Translations under genes and position numbers: made by a program
Source of the DNA: Branchiostoma floridae
Taxonomy: Eukaryota > Chordata > Leptocardii > Amphioxiformes > Branchiostomatidae
Direction of reading: 5' to 3'
Assembly (NCBI RefSeq): GCF_000003815.2
Contig: NC_049984.1
Coordinates: forward strand, 12,333,186-12,397,185
DNA: 64,000 nt
Notes under the pieces: model-generated
What the model saw: the letters and a program-made list of their open reading frames with translations, nothing else
The model's database searches: none
What the model was told of the DNA's origin: nothing
Shown: one piece after another, positions 35,473-47,500 of the stretch
How positions within the stretch are numbered: position 1 is the first letter of the stretch
Layout of the letters: every line of letters begins with the position of its first letter

Positions 35473-36656
35473 CTTGGACGTCTTACAGAGGCAGCTTTGA
35501 ATCTGATGTGCTGACAACTTGTTTGACAGGACTTTCCACAAAACTTTCTTGACGATTTCTACTTCTTTGTAGTCATCACATCAAAATTTCCATAAGTTGA
35601 GAAATCATAGCATGTATGCTGATTGTATCGAAAAGTTTAAAAGGACGGAATTTTGGAGCTTTACGAGAGAACTAGCAACTCTTCGCAGGTGATAAATTTA
35701 AATGTATACAAAACACAACAAAAGACGGACGATCGCGGGTTGCTTCCATGGAGCAGGTCGTCGCGAAGGTCACAAAACCGCGGTGCTCCGAGCCTTTACG
35801 GCGCCTCTACTCTAAGAAAAGCTCCGGAATGTCTTCTGCTAGATCCTGACCATCGTGGGGTGTCAGTTTAGGCTGGAACTTCTTAATCCGTGGAAGCATT
35901 AAGACGAAAAGTCGACAGTCTGTGTAGACTGGCTTCTGAAGCACTCCTGGGGATCAGGTTACAGGGTCAAAGGTGAATGGGGTGAAAGGGTAAAAATTAT
36001 CAACGTTGACTCAAATCCTTCCCCAAAAAACTTTTCATTTACATCACCTTGAAGATTGTATCAAAATAATAACTTCTTTTACTTATCGATGGATCACTTT
36101 ATAATTTCATTAAAAAAACAACACACAGTAAACAAGCAGACAACCTTTGACCCTAACGTAAAACACATGTGGCAGCACAGTGGGCCTTGTTGGTGATCTA
36201 TGGTATCTTCATGTGCAATATCGCTTGATTGATTTAATGTGTGAGTGAGTGCATGACTGATGTATCCATACAGTGGCATGGACGTTGATTGTGTTGCAAC
36301 ATGTAGACCTAAAAAATTGTTTTTTAACCTGCTTGCTTATGTCATGTTTATTATTCTTGAAGTTGAAGTAGTGCAAAGTTTTCAGGCTTTGCTCATGATA
36401 TTTTGTGTCGGCCAAGGCTTTGGTAGTTTTGACAGGATGTTAGATCCTGTCATCAAGAATTTACATTGCACTGGTATTTGTGTGCTTAATCAAACTTTCA
36501 ATAAGACTTGTTTTGCACTATTATAATTGACCACACACTTTTGTGTTTGTTAGTGTACGTACAATTGTACCTCATCTACTTTGCAGGCCACTTATCAATT
36601 CCTGCCATAAACTTAACTGATGGCTATAACGTTAAGAGCTGTATACCTCAGTCACC
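35473..36656. promoter_or_regulatory. Shared upstream region of divergent NEK11 and ASTE1
   Basis: These 1184 bp separate two start codons on opposite strands, so the promoters of both genes should lie here unless they use distant untranslated exons. The part near 35720-35830 is richer in CpG than its surroundings. I see no clear TATA box. Start sites cannot be placed from sequence. Confidence 0.5.
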
Positions 36657-39600
36657 ATGGGTATCCTCGGGTTCACCAGCTTCATAGAGGACAACCCACA
36701 TCTGTTCACTGACTGTCGGCTGTGCAACACCCGTGTCATCATCGATGGAAACAACCTCTGTTATCGACTGTATTTCGATAACAATTTGGACGTCAAGCAC
36801 GGCGGGGAGTATGGGCAGTTTGCGGACTTGATCAGACTGTTCTTCAACAACCTGCGCGCTTGCCATGTGGAGCCGTATGTGATATATGATGGGGCCTACG
36901 AAAGCAACGACCACAAGTTTGCCACAACGTTGGATAGGAGCAAGAGACGTATTCTTTTGTCAGAGACAATAGCCCTAGATGGACCAGGAAACCTGTTACC
37001 AGGTGAGTCCTACAATTGGACTTTACTCATGTATTACTCACCAGTGCATTTACTTCAGTGTTGCTATATACTAAAAGCACAAACTTGGAACTTTGTCAGA
37101 TTGGCAAAAATTCAATTTCAACAGCAATATTGCCAATAATTGATCATTATAAAAACATAACTACATTCTATACTGTCTCTAAAACATTTTGTAAGTGCTC
37201 ATAAGAATTTATAAACTGCAAAAATTTGGAATGTTCCCCAACAATTTTTGTTTACATTTCACTGCATTGCATTTTGTTTCTGGTCTATAGGTAAGACTAC
37301 AGTACCGTCATAGATTACTAGATCAGTAGATGATGCTTCAGTACCACAAATTTCTAAATACTATAGGCACAAGCATGGAAGTCACCAGATTGCTGCAAAA
37401 ATTTCACTCATACAATTTAACTTTAATGTCAATGCTGTGAATGATTTAAGATAATAGGATAATATGAAAATATGAATTTTAATTCATATTTTCATATTAT
37501 CAAATCAAACTTTTAAATACTGTTAAAACTTAAAAGTTTTGACAGTATTCAAAAGTTTGATTTCATCAACTTTCCTGTCCCTCCAGCCCTGGCCTCGGCT
37601 ACCTTTAAGCAGGTGGTGTCCAGCCTAGGGGTGAGGTGTGCGCAGTGTGACTATGAGGCTGATCGGGAGTTGGTGATGCTGGCCAACAGCTGGAACTGTC
37701 CTGTCATCAGTGTGGACAGTGACTTCTTCATTTTTAACATCAGGTGGCTGGCACAGATCAATTATTATGTTACCCGTAATATGTGTTTGTTTGTTCAACA
37801 ATGTATTGCATACCGGTAATCTGAAGCTAGGTACATACTCATTTTTGCCTGTGTTGAGGTGTAAAAATATGTTTCTCAAGTATGTAACATTACAGTTGTA
37901 AACGTTTCAGAGCAGAACTGTTTTTGTAGCACTTTTGCTAAATGAATTTTAAGGCACACTGTTTTTTATTTCAGTGTCCCTTTTCCCTAGCTACATGTTT
38001 TACTGTGCGTAGTATGCAGTCTTGACCTTACAGTAGACACCCTCTTCTACGAACATCTCATATCCATATTATTCCCATACCGCAGGGCAGGATACATCCC
38101 ACTGAACCACCTGTACTGGAGGTCTGTGTGCAAGAGGAATACTAGTGACCAGGAGGGTCCCTACCTCAACGCTCAGGTCTACACTGTGGATAACTTCTGC
38201 AGGTTTGGGTTCTTTTGATCATTGGCATCTGTATCTGTATTACCTCCCATTGGTGACACTGTAACAAACCAGATTTGCAGGCATGCATAGTGGCATGCTG
38301 GTTATGTTACACACAACCTGTCACACCTGACATTTGCACATGTACTAGTAGGTGCAAGCATTGTTTAAAGCTGCTATGTGAGTTTGAGCTCTTTGCACCA
38401 TACATACGTACATACGTACAGGCTGGTAGTGACCATGTGTATTTTCACCTCTGCAGTTCCTTTGATGGTCTACAGGTGGAGATGCTACCCCTTCTGGGTA
38501 CACTGATGGGCAATGACTACCTCCCTGTGACCCTGTGCCAACCATTCTACAGTCAAATCAAGCTGCCTAAGGGAAATAATGTCTTCTTTTCAAAGAGGTC
38601 AGTTACAGATAATGTTGTACATGTAGACATACGTATGATGATCTTCCAAATGTTTGTTTTGGTAAAAGGACCGTTGAGATGAGAAAAATCTTTACTCAGT
38701 ACCCAACTTTCTTATCCACAGGTATGCCCGAGCATACGGTCTCATTTCGTGGCTTCAGGAGAGGGAGAGTCTTGAAGATGCCTTACAGAGAGTCTTGAGC
38801 GTCTTTAGGAAATCTGAGCGTGAGGACTACAAGATGATGATTCAGTCATCCATGGTGGTGTACACATTTTTCAAGTCCTATCTGGTGGATTATTTCTCCT
38901 CAGGAAATCTGTTGTGCAGGCTCCTGACTCACGATGGGTACCCCCTCCCGGAGTGGGTGCTACAGAACATACGTCAGGGAGCCATGCCTACCATGTGCCT
39001 CAACGCACTGGCCAACCATAGAGTCTTCTTACACACCCAGATCGAGGACTTAACACAACCAAGTGCCAATACCTGCTCTCTTCCAATCAGGGTAGCAATA
39101 TACAACATACTACTGAGCCATGACGAGAGCCAAGTACTGCAAGAAATTCCCAAGTCTCCTAAGAAGTCTTCTAGGCACACTAAGGAGTTCTATGTCCAGG
39201 AATATGACCGAATTGGGAAGGACTTAAAGAAGACATTTTTAAGGCCGGAATATGAGTCTACCACGTATGGCTGTTTGCCAAACTTGGCTGTGGTTCCAAC
39301 ATTGTGCGAGGAAGATCGGAAGACCGTACTGTTAGATGTGCTGGGTGTGAAGGTGGAAGACGTGTCACAAAGTCCACCACATCTGCAGTTTACCACAGCT
39401 GTGGTGTGTTACTGGATCCAACACGCACATCCTAAGGTTTCCTTCATACACCTGTACTGTGTCCTACTGTGTTTCATTAGACATGATATCTTAGCCTGTC
39501 AGGACCCTCTGCCAGCTGACATACTCCCTGAACCAACCGTCCCTATCTCACAGCAAGGCAAGAAGGGGAAACACACCTGGACTGTCCCTAAAAGCTGGCT

Positions 39601-40849
39601 GCCAAAGACGGTGTCTGCTTTCTTTGACAAGTTCCAGAAGCGGTCCAAGACCAGGGCGTTTGACATGGAAGGAGTTCATGGCTTTGCCCAATTCCAAAGC
39701 TGTATGCAATATGCAAGTAAGTACTGTAATTCTTGAAAGTTTTGTTGTGCATAGTTGTATGGTAAACTTTGCATTTTTCACGGTGGTCGCTTCACTATGA
39801 CATGACCTCATATTGAAACATCAAGAAAATATTTATTTGGAAAAGTACTAAATATCCTGAGGCTTGGTATGGTCAGGTGACAGTTGATGGTCATGATGGC
39901 ACTGCCAAAGTTCTGTCCATCTGTGGCACACTTGCCAAGTTGCGAGTGAGTTTCTGACTGCGACTGAAGTGTGCATAATTCACCAGTACAGCACCGAAAT
40001 GAAACTAAATTTCTAACATGTATATTCCTAGTATACCTCAACAAGGTGCTGTGCGAGCCCTTCCCGCAGCCTGACTTGCCTGGCCTCTTCAGTGGGATCT
40101 TTTCACATGAGTTATACAAAGAGATGAAGAACAAGGCAGATGTACTGAGCTGGCTCATGTCAGCATTGGGGAAAACTTCACAGGTAAGGCAAGGTGTAAA
40201 GGTTGTGTGTGTGTGTGTGTGCAATTCCATTCTGATTTTCAGATGTTAGATAGCCCTGTGGCTCAGGAGAAAGTGACATAATAAACAAAAGTTTGGGCCC
40301 TCTAGCTGCTAGCTTTAGACTAGCATGGGTATTTTTGCAAAATTTCTGAGCAGGATAACTCAAGAAAAGAATAATGTATTTTGGTAATTTTTGGTAGGTA
40401 CACAATGTAGGTTAATTTTGGAAGTGCATTCATGGAACATTTTTGTCGAAATATTCCAAACAGAGTAACTGAAGATAGGAACAATGGATTTTCATCATTT
40501 TGGGCACGTAGGTAACTTTGGCAAAGATGTAAACATTGATATGCAAACTTAACTCTGGTTCTGTGTTGTTCAGGTGGCAGAAGATTTCTACAGGTTAGTG
40601 ACTGTTGTACGGCAGATCGTGCCAGAGGAGAGCTTTGCCACCAAACAACTGTCCAAGACAGCAAGGAAGAAACAGAAGAGAAGGGAAAACTCTGCAGCAT
40701 CGTCCTCGGGATATGGGGAAGGGTCCAGCTCATCTTCAAGTGTAGACGCTGAAGACTTGAAGGAACCCGAGGCTCCTGTGGATGTGGTGGCGTCTTGTTC
40801 ACTTGAGAACAAGTTTGCAGGGTTGATGAGCCTGGACTGTGATAACTAA
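36657..40849 (+). CDS. ASTE1: ASTE1, asteroid-family XPG-like nuclease
   Basis: Complete coding sequence, 727 residues in 7 exons: 36657-37002, 37587-37743, 38086-38202, 38457-38597, 38722-39716, 40032-40183, 40574-40849. All phases agree. The ATG has a perfect CACCATGG context. The N-terminus MGILGFTSFIE and VIIDGNNL (Asp30) fit the XPG N region; the I-region acidic residues Glu139, Asp141, Asp159 and Asp161 (YEADRE and VDSDFFIF) are present, so catalysis is possible. The C-terminal tail is Lys- and Ser-rich (RKKQKRR). Human ASTE1 (about 679 residues) is a structure-specific DNA endonuclease that works with shieldin to limit end resection in double-strand-break repair; applying that role here is inference. 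Confidence 0.93.
37290..37352 (+). repeat. Dispersed repeat copy in ASTE1 intron 1
   Basis: CTACAGTACCGTCATAG, then ATTACTAG, then TTCAGTACCACA matches the copies at 22839-22915 and 26829-26880. Confidence 0.45.
37459..37563. repeat. Two back-to-back palindromes in ASTE1 intron 1
   Basis: Palindrome one (37459-37500) has perfect 20-bp arms around TT. Palindrome two (37502-37563) has 30-bp arms matching at 28 positions around AA. They are 1 nt apart and end 23 nt before exon 2. Both are AT-rich. They could be a MITE relic or a cruciform-forming sequence; in the transcript they would form two hairpins just before the acceptor. Confidence 0.85.
39723..39800. repeat. Partial ACTGTAA-family repeat abutting a splice donor
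   Basis: ACTGTAATTCTTGAAAG begins 6 nt after the exon 5 boundary of ASTE1 (39716) and matches the start of the repeat at 45923-46042; CACGGTGGTCGC follows. The right end is not clear. Confidence 0.4.
40325..40560. repeat. Dispersed repeat fragment in ASTE1 intron 6
   Basis: ATATTCCAAACAGAG, then AATGGATTTTCATCATTT, then GTAGGTAACTT matches part of the long repeat at 7450-9060. It contains two diverged copies of the same segment (from 40340 and from 40448). Confidence 0.5.
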
Positions 40850-40904
40850 GTGTCCGAAGTTATTCCATTCTTCTATGCAGAGCCTTGCCCACAGCACAAG
40901 CCTA

Positions 40905-41088
40905 CACCAATTCCTTTGGAAGGCTATTCTGAACCAGGCTGAGGTTTCTGCTTTTTTGGGTCAGCTGTCAGCCAATCAGAGGAGTGTCTTTAATGTTTAG
41001 GCCATCCTGATTATCTGACAGAGAAAAAGGCCATTCCCACAAATGTGGGACCCTCAGCCAGGTTTAGCAGGGCCTCCCCAAGGTACAA
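40905..41088. mobile_element. MITE-like element, CCTTKGGRAGGCC ends
   Basis: The left end ATTCCTTTGGAAGGC, then GAACCAGGCTGAGG, and the complemented right end TACCTTGGGGAGGCC, then CTGGCTGAGG, form a ~35-bp imperfect inverted repeat. A related copy is at 29296-29505. It starts about 55 bp after the ASTE1 stop codon, so it may lie within the 3' UTR. Confidence 0.55.
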
Positions 41089-42118
41089 AAATGTATGTTG
41101 TATAGGCCGTGGAGGAGGAACAGTGTAAGTGAATGCAGTTACTGGAAGTGTGGTTGTGTAACTTACTGTTTCAAAGTTTGGTGCTTGTATCAAAAGCAAA
41201 TCTCAATAGTTTTGAAGAAAGGGGAAGAAAGGAAAGGTTTACTGATGAGCTGACAATCATGCCAGAATAGATAAAAACCTGTCGACCCCCCCCCAATGTT
41301 TAGAGCTATAGTATATAAAATTCACCAGTATCTCATAGATGATTGAAGAAGTTTGTTTGACAGACAGGCTAGTGGAAAAGATTTTTGGTGTAAATTACTA
41401 CTGTCAGACCTAGCTTAGAATCATGTTACAACGTCATAATCCCTTATGTATAAAATACACTAAACGAGCAAAAAAAAAAGGAATGTATTTTAATGGTACA
41501 TGTGTATGAAGATGTTTGTCTATTTTTATGACCTCTACTTTGAGACATTCAGGCCATCCAATTACATCTAAGAAGCAATATGTACAAGTTTGTCAATACC
41601 ATGATCAAGTTGAGAGTTACTTCCCCTTTCTGATATAGGTTAGGACGGTGCTTTGACCAAAGATTTCCCAGATTGCTCAAGGAATTTCAAAGATAAGGAA
41701 TTATTTTTTACGTTTTGCATGTTTGTCGTCATCCTCCTAACGCCCGGTCCCCAACGGTAACACAAGGAGTTTTGACACGACTGTGGTCCCTCTGCATAGG
41801 AGAATGGTTTGTCGTCTTTTGAGTAATACTTTAAAATTTTAAAATCAAGTGTCACACAAATCTAATTTTGGTCACCGTACGGTTACTCAAGGATCAACTC
41901 TTGTGAAAATGGAAATTTCTGCCATTTAGTTGGTCCTGGTTATGTATTCTATCACAGCACTGTTAGCTTGCACTTTTTTTATGTAACCTGTTTTTAGACT
42001 TTTCTTTTGTTTTGTTTCCTAACAGCCATTCTGTTTAGTACTATACATGTGTAATCAGTAAACTATCATTGCAAATCCTGAACTCTGTGCTTCCATCATT
42101 ACTTCAGGTGAAGATTTG

Positions 42119-42290
42119 AGCCAATAGACCTATTCCATAGCCTGACAAAACGTAAAAATGCAAAATAAAAACAATTGAAATACATTACATTTGATAGACA
42201 TTTAGACACTCTCTTCATGGTTGAACCCCTACTTGCCATGCTATCATTGGTTAAAATGCTAATTGTGGGACAGTCAGAATTAGCTATTCG
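42119..42290 (+). repeat. Dispersed ~175-bp repeat, copy 1 of 3
   Basis: The order CCATAGCC, then AAATAAAAACAA, then TGGTTGAAC, then TGCTAATTGTGGGACAGTCA matches copies at 60296-60476 and 62718-62876. Confidence 0.55.
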
Positions 42291-43908
42291 GAAACAAAAA
42301 AATCACCAGCAGTGTCACCTGATCCTGTGCAATTCATACTTTAATTCAGATGTCCATTATAACAAGCTGTACAGAGACCACAACACAAATTCATTCATTC
42401 TTTCTATTGTACAAAAAAGGTTTTAATTTTCCTCTAAGGACTAATTTTTTGTACTGCAACTCTCCTTGATTTATTAACAAATTTTCATAATTTTTTATAC
42501 AGTTTTGCACTTTGGAAAGAACTCATACTCTACAAGATGGCCTAATAGACAGATTTAGCCATTTCTGTATGAAGTAAGTATATGCAGTTGGGGAAGGTAC
42601 ATGTACACAGTACACAGATCTAACCACCTATAAGACACCAGATGCATTTAGACAGTACATACATACAAATGTATACATTGTGCCATGTTTGTTAACCATT
42701 TTTTTCACAAATCCGTACTTTCGATGACCCACAGCTAGTGGAAAAGGATGATGGTAAAGAATAGTGGCAGAGTCAAGAAGACTACAGTATGTACATATTT
42801 CTTAACGTCAAGTGCAATGTCACTTATAGCAACTCTCTTCAAAGGTATGGTACAACCATGAGACAGTGGAGTCTATATATAATCACTGAAGCAGAGATTT
42901 CTGGTCTTCTGTAATAATATATACATACTGCAAAAATGCTAATTATGGTTGCAGCCTACTAGCTATATTATACTTGCATCGAATTTTAAACTTTCTTGAG
43001 ATTGGTGAATGAAGAACTTGAGTCAACCAAAGTAGGTACAAGAACACAGAATTAGCTGATGAATTTGCTTTAGGTTGCATACCTTTTTGTAGTGTAGCCA
43101 CTGCCCCCTTTGAATACGGCTTTAATTTGGGGCAGATGTATCAAAGACTTTGATGGCGGCTAATGTCCACATTACAAAAACGCCACCTACCAGTGGATGT
43201 ACAAACTGCAGTGAAGAGCACCAATGTGCTGTACACTTCAGCACAGAGCAACTGAAAACTTTTCACATCATATTTGACTGGCAATAAAGCTTATTCTGAA
43301 GTTGACTTATCACAGACACTCACATTCCTTTCCGGGCCCATCAATAAATATATAAATATACAGTACAAAAGAAATGGAATACATTTTTCCTTCCAGGTAA
43401 TTCTTAATGTAACACAAAGGACTTCATTGTTCTCACACTTTAAACACACTTTACAAAATAAAAGCAGGTAAGGTTTGAGGCCAAACACAGTCAATGTCAT
43501 GACGTTAACAATATTGTCACATCACACAGAAATTGTGCAAGCAGAAAAGTAATATTAACTGATGTGGAAATGAAGGAACACATTGCTTTGATTTGGGGTG
43601 TATTGAAGCAGAGAGATCACATTTTTGGACCTTTCCTACATACTATCTACTTTTGATACATTAATTCTTTGTTGGTTTAGGGTACATCAGGGAGACAAAC
43701 CAAAGGGGTGACTATTGGCCTGAAAAAAAGATCTTTTGATCATACATCTAGCAATTTGGGTAAAAAGTCAAAACATGGAATTTCAACAAAACAACTCGAA
43801 GGCAGTCACACAACATAAGAGGGAAGAACTGGCCTAAGGGGAATTCTTTTTTTCCCTTTGAGGGCATTACAAACAAGAACAGTAGACAATATCATTGGAA
43901 GTAGTACT

Positions 43909-44008
43909 NNNNNNNNNNNNNNNNNNNNNNNNNNNNNNNNNNNNNNNNNNNNNNNNNNNNNNNNNNNNNNNNNNNNNNNNNNNNNNNNNNNNNNNNNNNN
44001 NNNNNNNN
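43909..44008. other. Assembly gap, 100 N
   Basis: Exactly 100 unknown bases, a placeholder of unknown true size. Open frames read across it are meaningless. Confidence 0.98.
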
Positions 44009-44503
44009 CAATAACCCCTAATATAACTTTGGAAAAAATCAACCAAAAGCCATGAGAAATGCATTTCACCATAGTTGATGGTAATGAAACGAATCGACAA
44101 AGACATGGCAGAAGAAACACATCATCTTGAAAATATACAATGCTTTCAGCTAGGCTAAGAAAACCATATCAGTCAATATTTTGACAAGAGAATGATGCGG
44201 TATTCCCTACCGTATACTATTTCTGCTTTTTTCCTTTACACTTCAGCATATTGCCAAACAACTTCAACCAATGGTCCCTCCCTTACACATTATTTGAGCT
44301 GTTCCTGATGTAGACAAGTGAAAAAAAAGCAAGGTGATTGGTCAATACACAAGTGTCAATCAAACGAGTCAGCAGTCAGTGGTCAGCAGAAATTTTGCAT
44401 CCTCAACATAAGAATACATGCTGTCCACTCCTCCCGACCTCTGCTAGTGTTAGTTTTATTTTGAGAGTGATGAACTAGAGACAGTGGTCCCTGTCAGTGT
44501 TTG

Positions 44504-47500
44504 TTATTTGAGATAGGCTTTGTAGAGCATGTTGGATTTACACGTCTCCTTCTCCTGTTCCAGCAGGAAGATCAGGTCCCTGAGGTTGGCTCGCTTGGTC
44601 CGCGGCCGCACAGGCTACACACACAGAAAAACATGGTCAATCAAAGTGAATAGTAGATGATGTTTGTCATTTCTATGTCAGGGCTCAAAATTTATTTTTG
44701 GGATTAGGCGCACTGTTTCACCCAAGCTAAAAAATTGGGTGCACCAAAAAATTTGGTACTATTAGACTTCGATATCTTTACATTCATAAACCTACAAAAG
44801 TATTTGGATGCACCCGTGCACCCACAGAAACAAATTGGGTGCACAGAACCAATTTGGGGTGCACCAGAGTGCACATCCACCCAGAATTTTGAGCCCTGTA
44901 TGTGCATCTTCTGTAAAAAGAATATCTATGCTACTAGCCATCCCCCCCTCCATCATCAGTAGAGTACGTATTTCAAGTGTTAGTGACCCTACCTCTGGAC
45001 CAAGAGGTCGTTAGTTCAAATCCCAGCTGCTGTCGCTCACCCAACATGCACATTAACGTAAAGGGTTGCAGTCCTTAGGACAGGACGTTGAGCTGTTGTG
45101 CACTGTTCACTGTACTTGTCCAAAATACCTAAGGGAATTTCCCAGTGCAACGAACCTGTAAATACTGCACATAGCATCTGAATCCTCTGTCACATTCAGT
45201 GAAAGGTTAGCGCTTCAGGAAGCTTAACTGGTTCCACATCACTTTCACTTTTTTTCGTAACTTCCAAAGGAAAAAGGAAAGTTTCGGGAAGATGGACGTC
45301 ACGAGAGCCGGCACCTACCTGCACAGAAGCTCCAGGTGTGAAGGAGGAGGAGCTGCCAGGTCCGGGAGAGTCCACTTTTCTTTTCTTACGGGGGCCGATG
45401 GCCATGAGTGCAGTCATGTTGGCCTCCTGGTTCCTGATCTTCTCCAGTTCCTGCTGTTGCAGCTGTTGACATCATGTAACATTTTTAGAAATTTAACTTC
45501 TCTGTTCGTTTTATGACTAACAGATTTGTGACAAATAGCACATTTTTTTCAATTACGAAACCATATTTTCATAAAAATATCATTAGAAACACTTAGTTAC
45601 AGTAATAAACATTGTTCAGACATCTCAGGAGCTCCATCTCACCTCTTTGGCCTTTTGTTTTAATTTGAGCTGCTCAGGGTCTTCTTGTCTGGATCGACTC
45701 TGAAAGGAAAAATAACTCATTTTAACACATTGTGACATAGCCTGGTTACCAAACCCCATCCCGATCTCTAGTATCTATCGTGCACGAAAGATATTTGAGG
45801 TTGGGGTATGGTATCCAGGCTAATTGTGACAACAATATTTTCCATTCTTTCAAGTCTTCTATTCATCCAAGATGTCAACTGAAATAAGAATTTTTTCACA
45901 TTCTTTCTATGGCAGACCTAGCACTGTAATTCTTGAAAGACGGTTGCGGTTTTCCCGGTGACCACTGTGCAAGACACCTGTGAACATTCCCTTTTCTCCC
46001 AACCGCAAGATTAAATCACATTAACTTAAAAGTATTCACAGTATTGTATGTCACTGCTTTGCAAGAAGTTAAGTAAACTCTTAGGTACTTGCTGAATCAG
46101 TCAACAAAGAATACTTCAGCTGATTTATAAACACAATAACCAGGAGATTTCCTGTACCTTAGCTGCTCTGAGAAGCATCTCTCTCTCCTGCTCGTCGTGC
46201 CGTTTCTTCTCCAGTCTGTCCAACTCCTCAAGAAACTTCACCTGTTGTCTCACCTGGCCTGTCACCTCGTACCTAGAGTCATCCTATAGGGAGCAAAAAT
46301 AAAACATTTGTGTTATAAAATAATAGCCCCTATCCAGAACGTATCTACATTAGAGCATGTAAACATTTAAGGACCCTGTATATAGTTTTCATGTAGTTGT
46401 GTCAGAAAAGGAATTATAAGCAACAGATGGAATTCTAATGCAAAGTTGATCAAACATCCATCTGAAACCGTGATAATTCTATTGTATCTATCAACTTGAT
46501 ATGCCTGTGACCATATTGCAACTGAGGTACCATGCTTGTCAATATTCAAATGGAGTCTAGTAGTTGTTGACAGTTGACTTTGCCACTGATTATTGACGAA
46601 TACAAGCAATTCACGAGCCAAACTATATTTTGTGTACGCACAAAAGGGGGATTTAACACAATACATATGATCAGGTTTTCCACTGACCTTGTAAGCCTCC
46701 ATCCTATGTCTGACTATGACGGTGAGTTTCTCTAACAAGTTGCGTAATCTCTCCTCTGCTGCATGTGACACCAGACTCACTACATCAGGACTCGCATCTT
46801 CTAAACCGTGTTTTCTTGCTGTAAGAGTACGGAGGTGAAACAATGAAATATTTCATGACAAAAAGTTATCAACCACTTAGTTGTCTTAAAAGTCAAATTC
46901 AAAACCATAAATGGAAATTATGATAATAACAATGATAACAGCACTGCTGACCGATTTCTTATTTATCTACTGTAAATCTTGCAACTTTTACAGTGGGTTT
47001 GTCCTTTTTGTGACTACCTTATACCGTGACATTATGACACTAAATATTTTTTTCTAATTATTGTTACGTGCTTCCGCATTGTTTCAACCGCGAATCTAAA
47101 ACTAAAAGCATTTACAGTATTCCAATAGTAGCAAAAAATTCTGGTAAAAAGTAAAGGAAAGATGACTGACCAATTTCTAGTATTCTTTTCCTCAGTGGAG
47201 CGGACGTCAGGAAGGTCTCGTCTTTACACGACCTCAGCTCCGTGGCCACCAGCTCTGAGTTGGTTGCTAGGATACGGGCGCTCTCTTCCGAGAGGTTGAC
47301 CCCAGCCATGGAGGCCACGTCATTGATGTCATCATCGTCCCTGGAGAAGGCAGCGTGTCCTCCTGGATGTCTGGCCTGTGGTCTGGAGGAAAACAACAAC
47401 ATAACATTGTACTGCACTTCCAAAATTTTTTGCAGCATTTTGTTTGCACATACAAGGATCATAACTTGTCTATAGTTTCCAAATGTTGTTTAAGAGAAGA

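Larger units (their letters stand above)
41089..44503. other. Intergenic region between convergent ASTE1 and TAF4
   Basis: This holds the 3' UTRs of two genes that point towards each other, a dispersed repeat copy at 42119-42290 and an assembly gap. I see no other gene. The polyadenylation sites are not certain. Confidence 0.4.

Noticed and set aside
35473-35541. Upstream extension of the NEK11 reading frame
   Set aside because: The frame continues upstream but without an ATG; the first ATG at 35472 has a good context and suits the family.
43806-44120. Open frames spanning the N run
   Set aside because: They read through an assembly gap of unknown true size.
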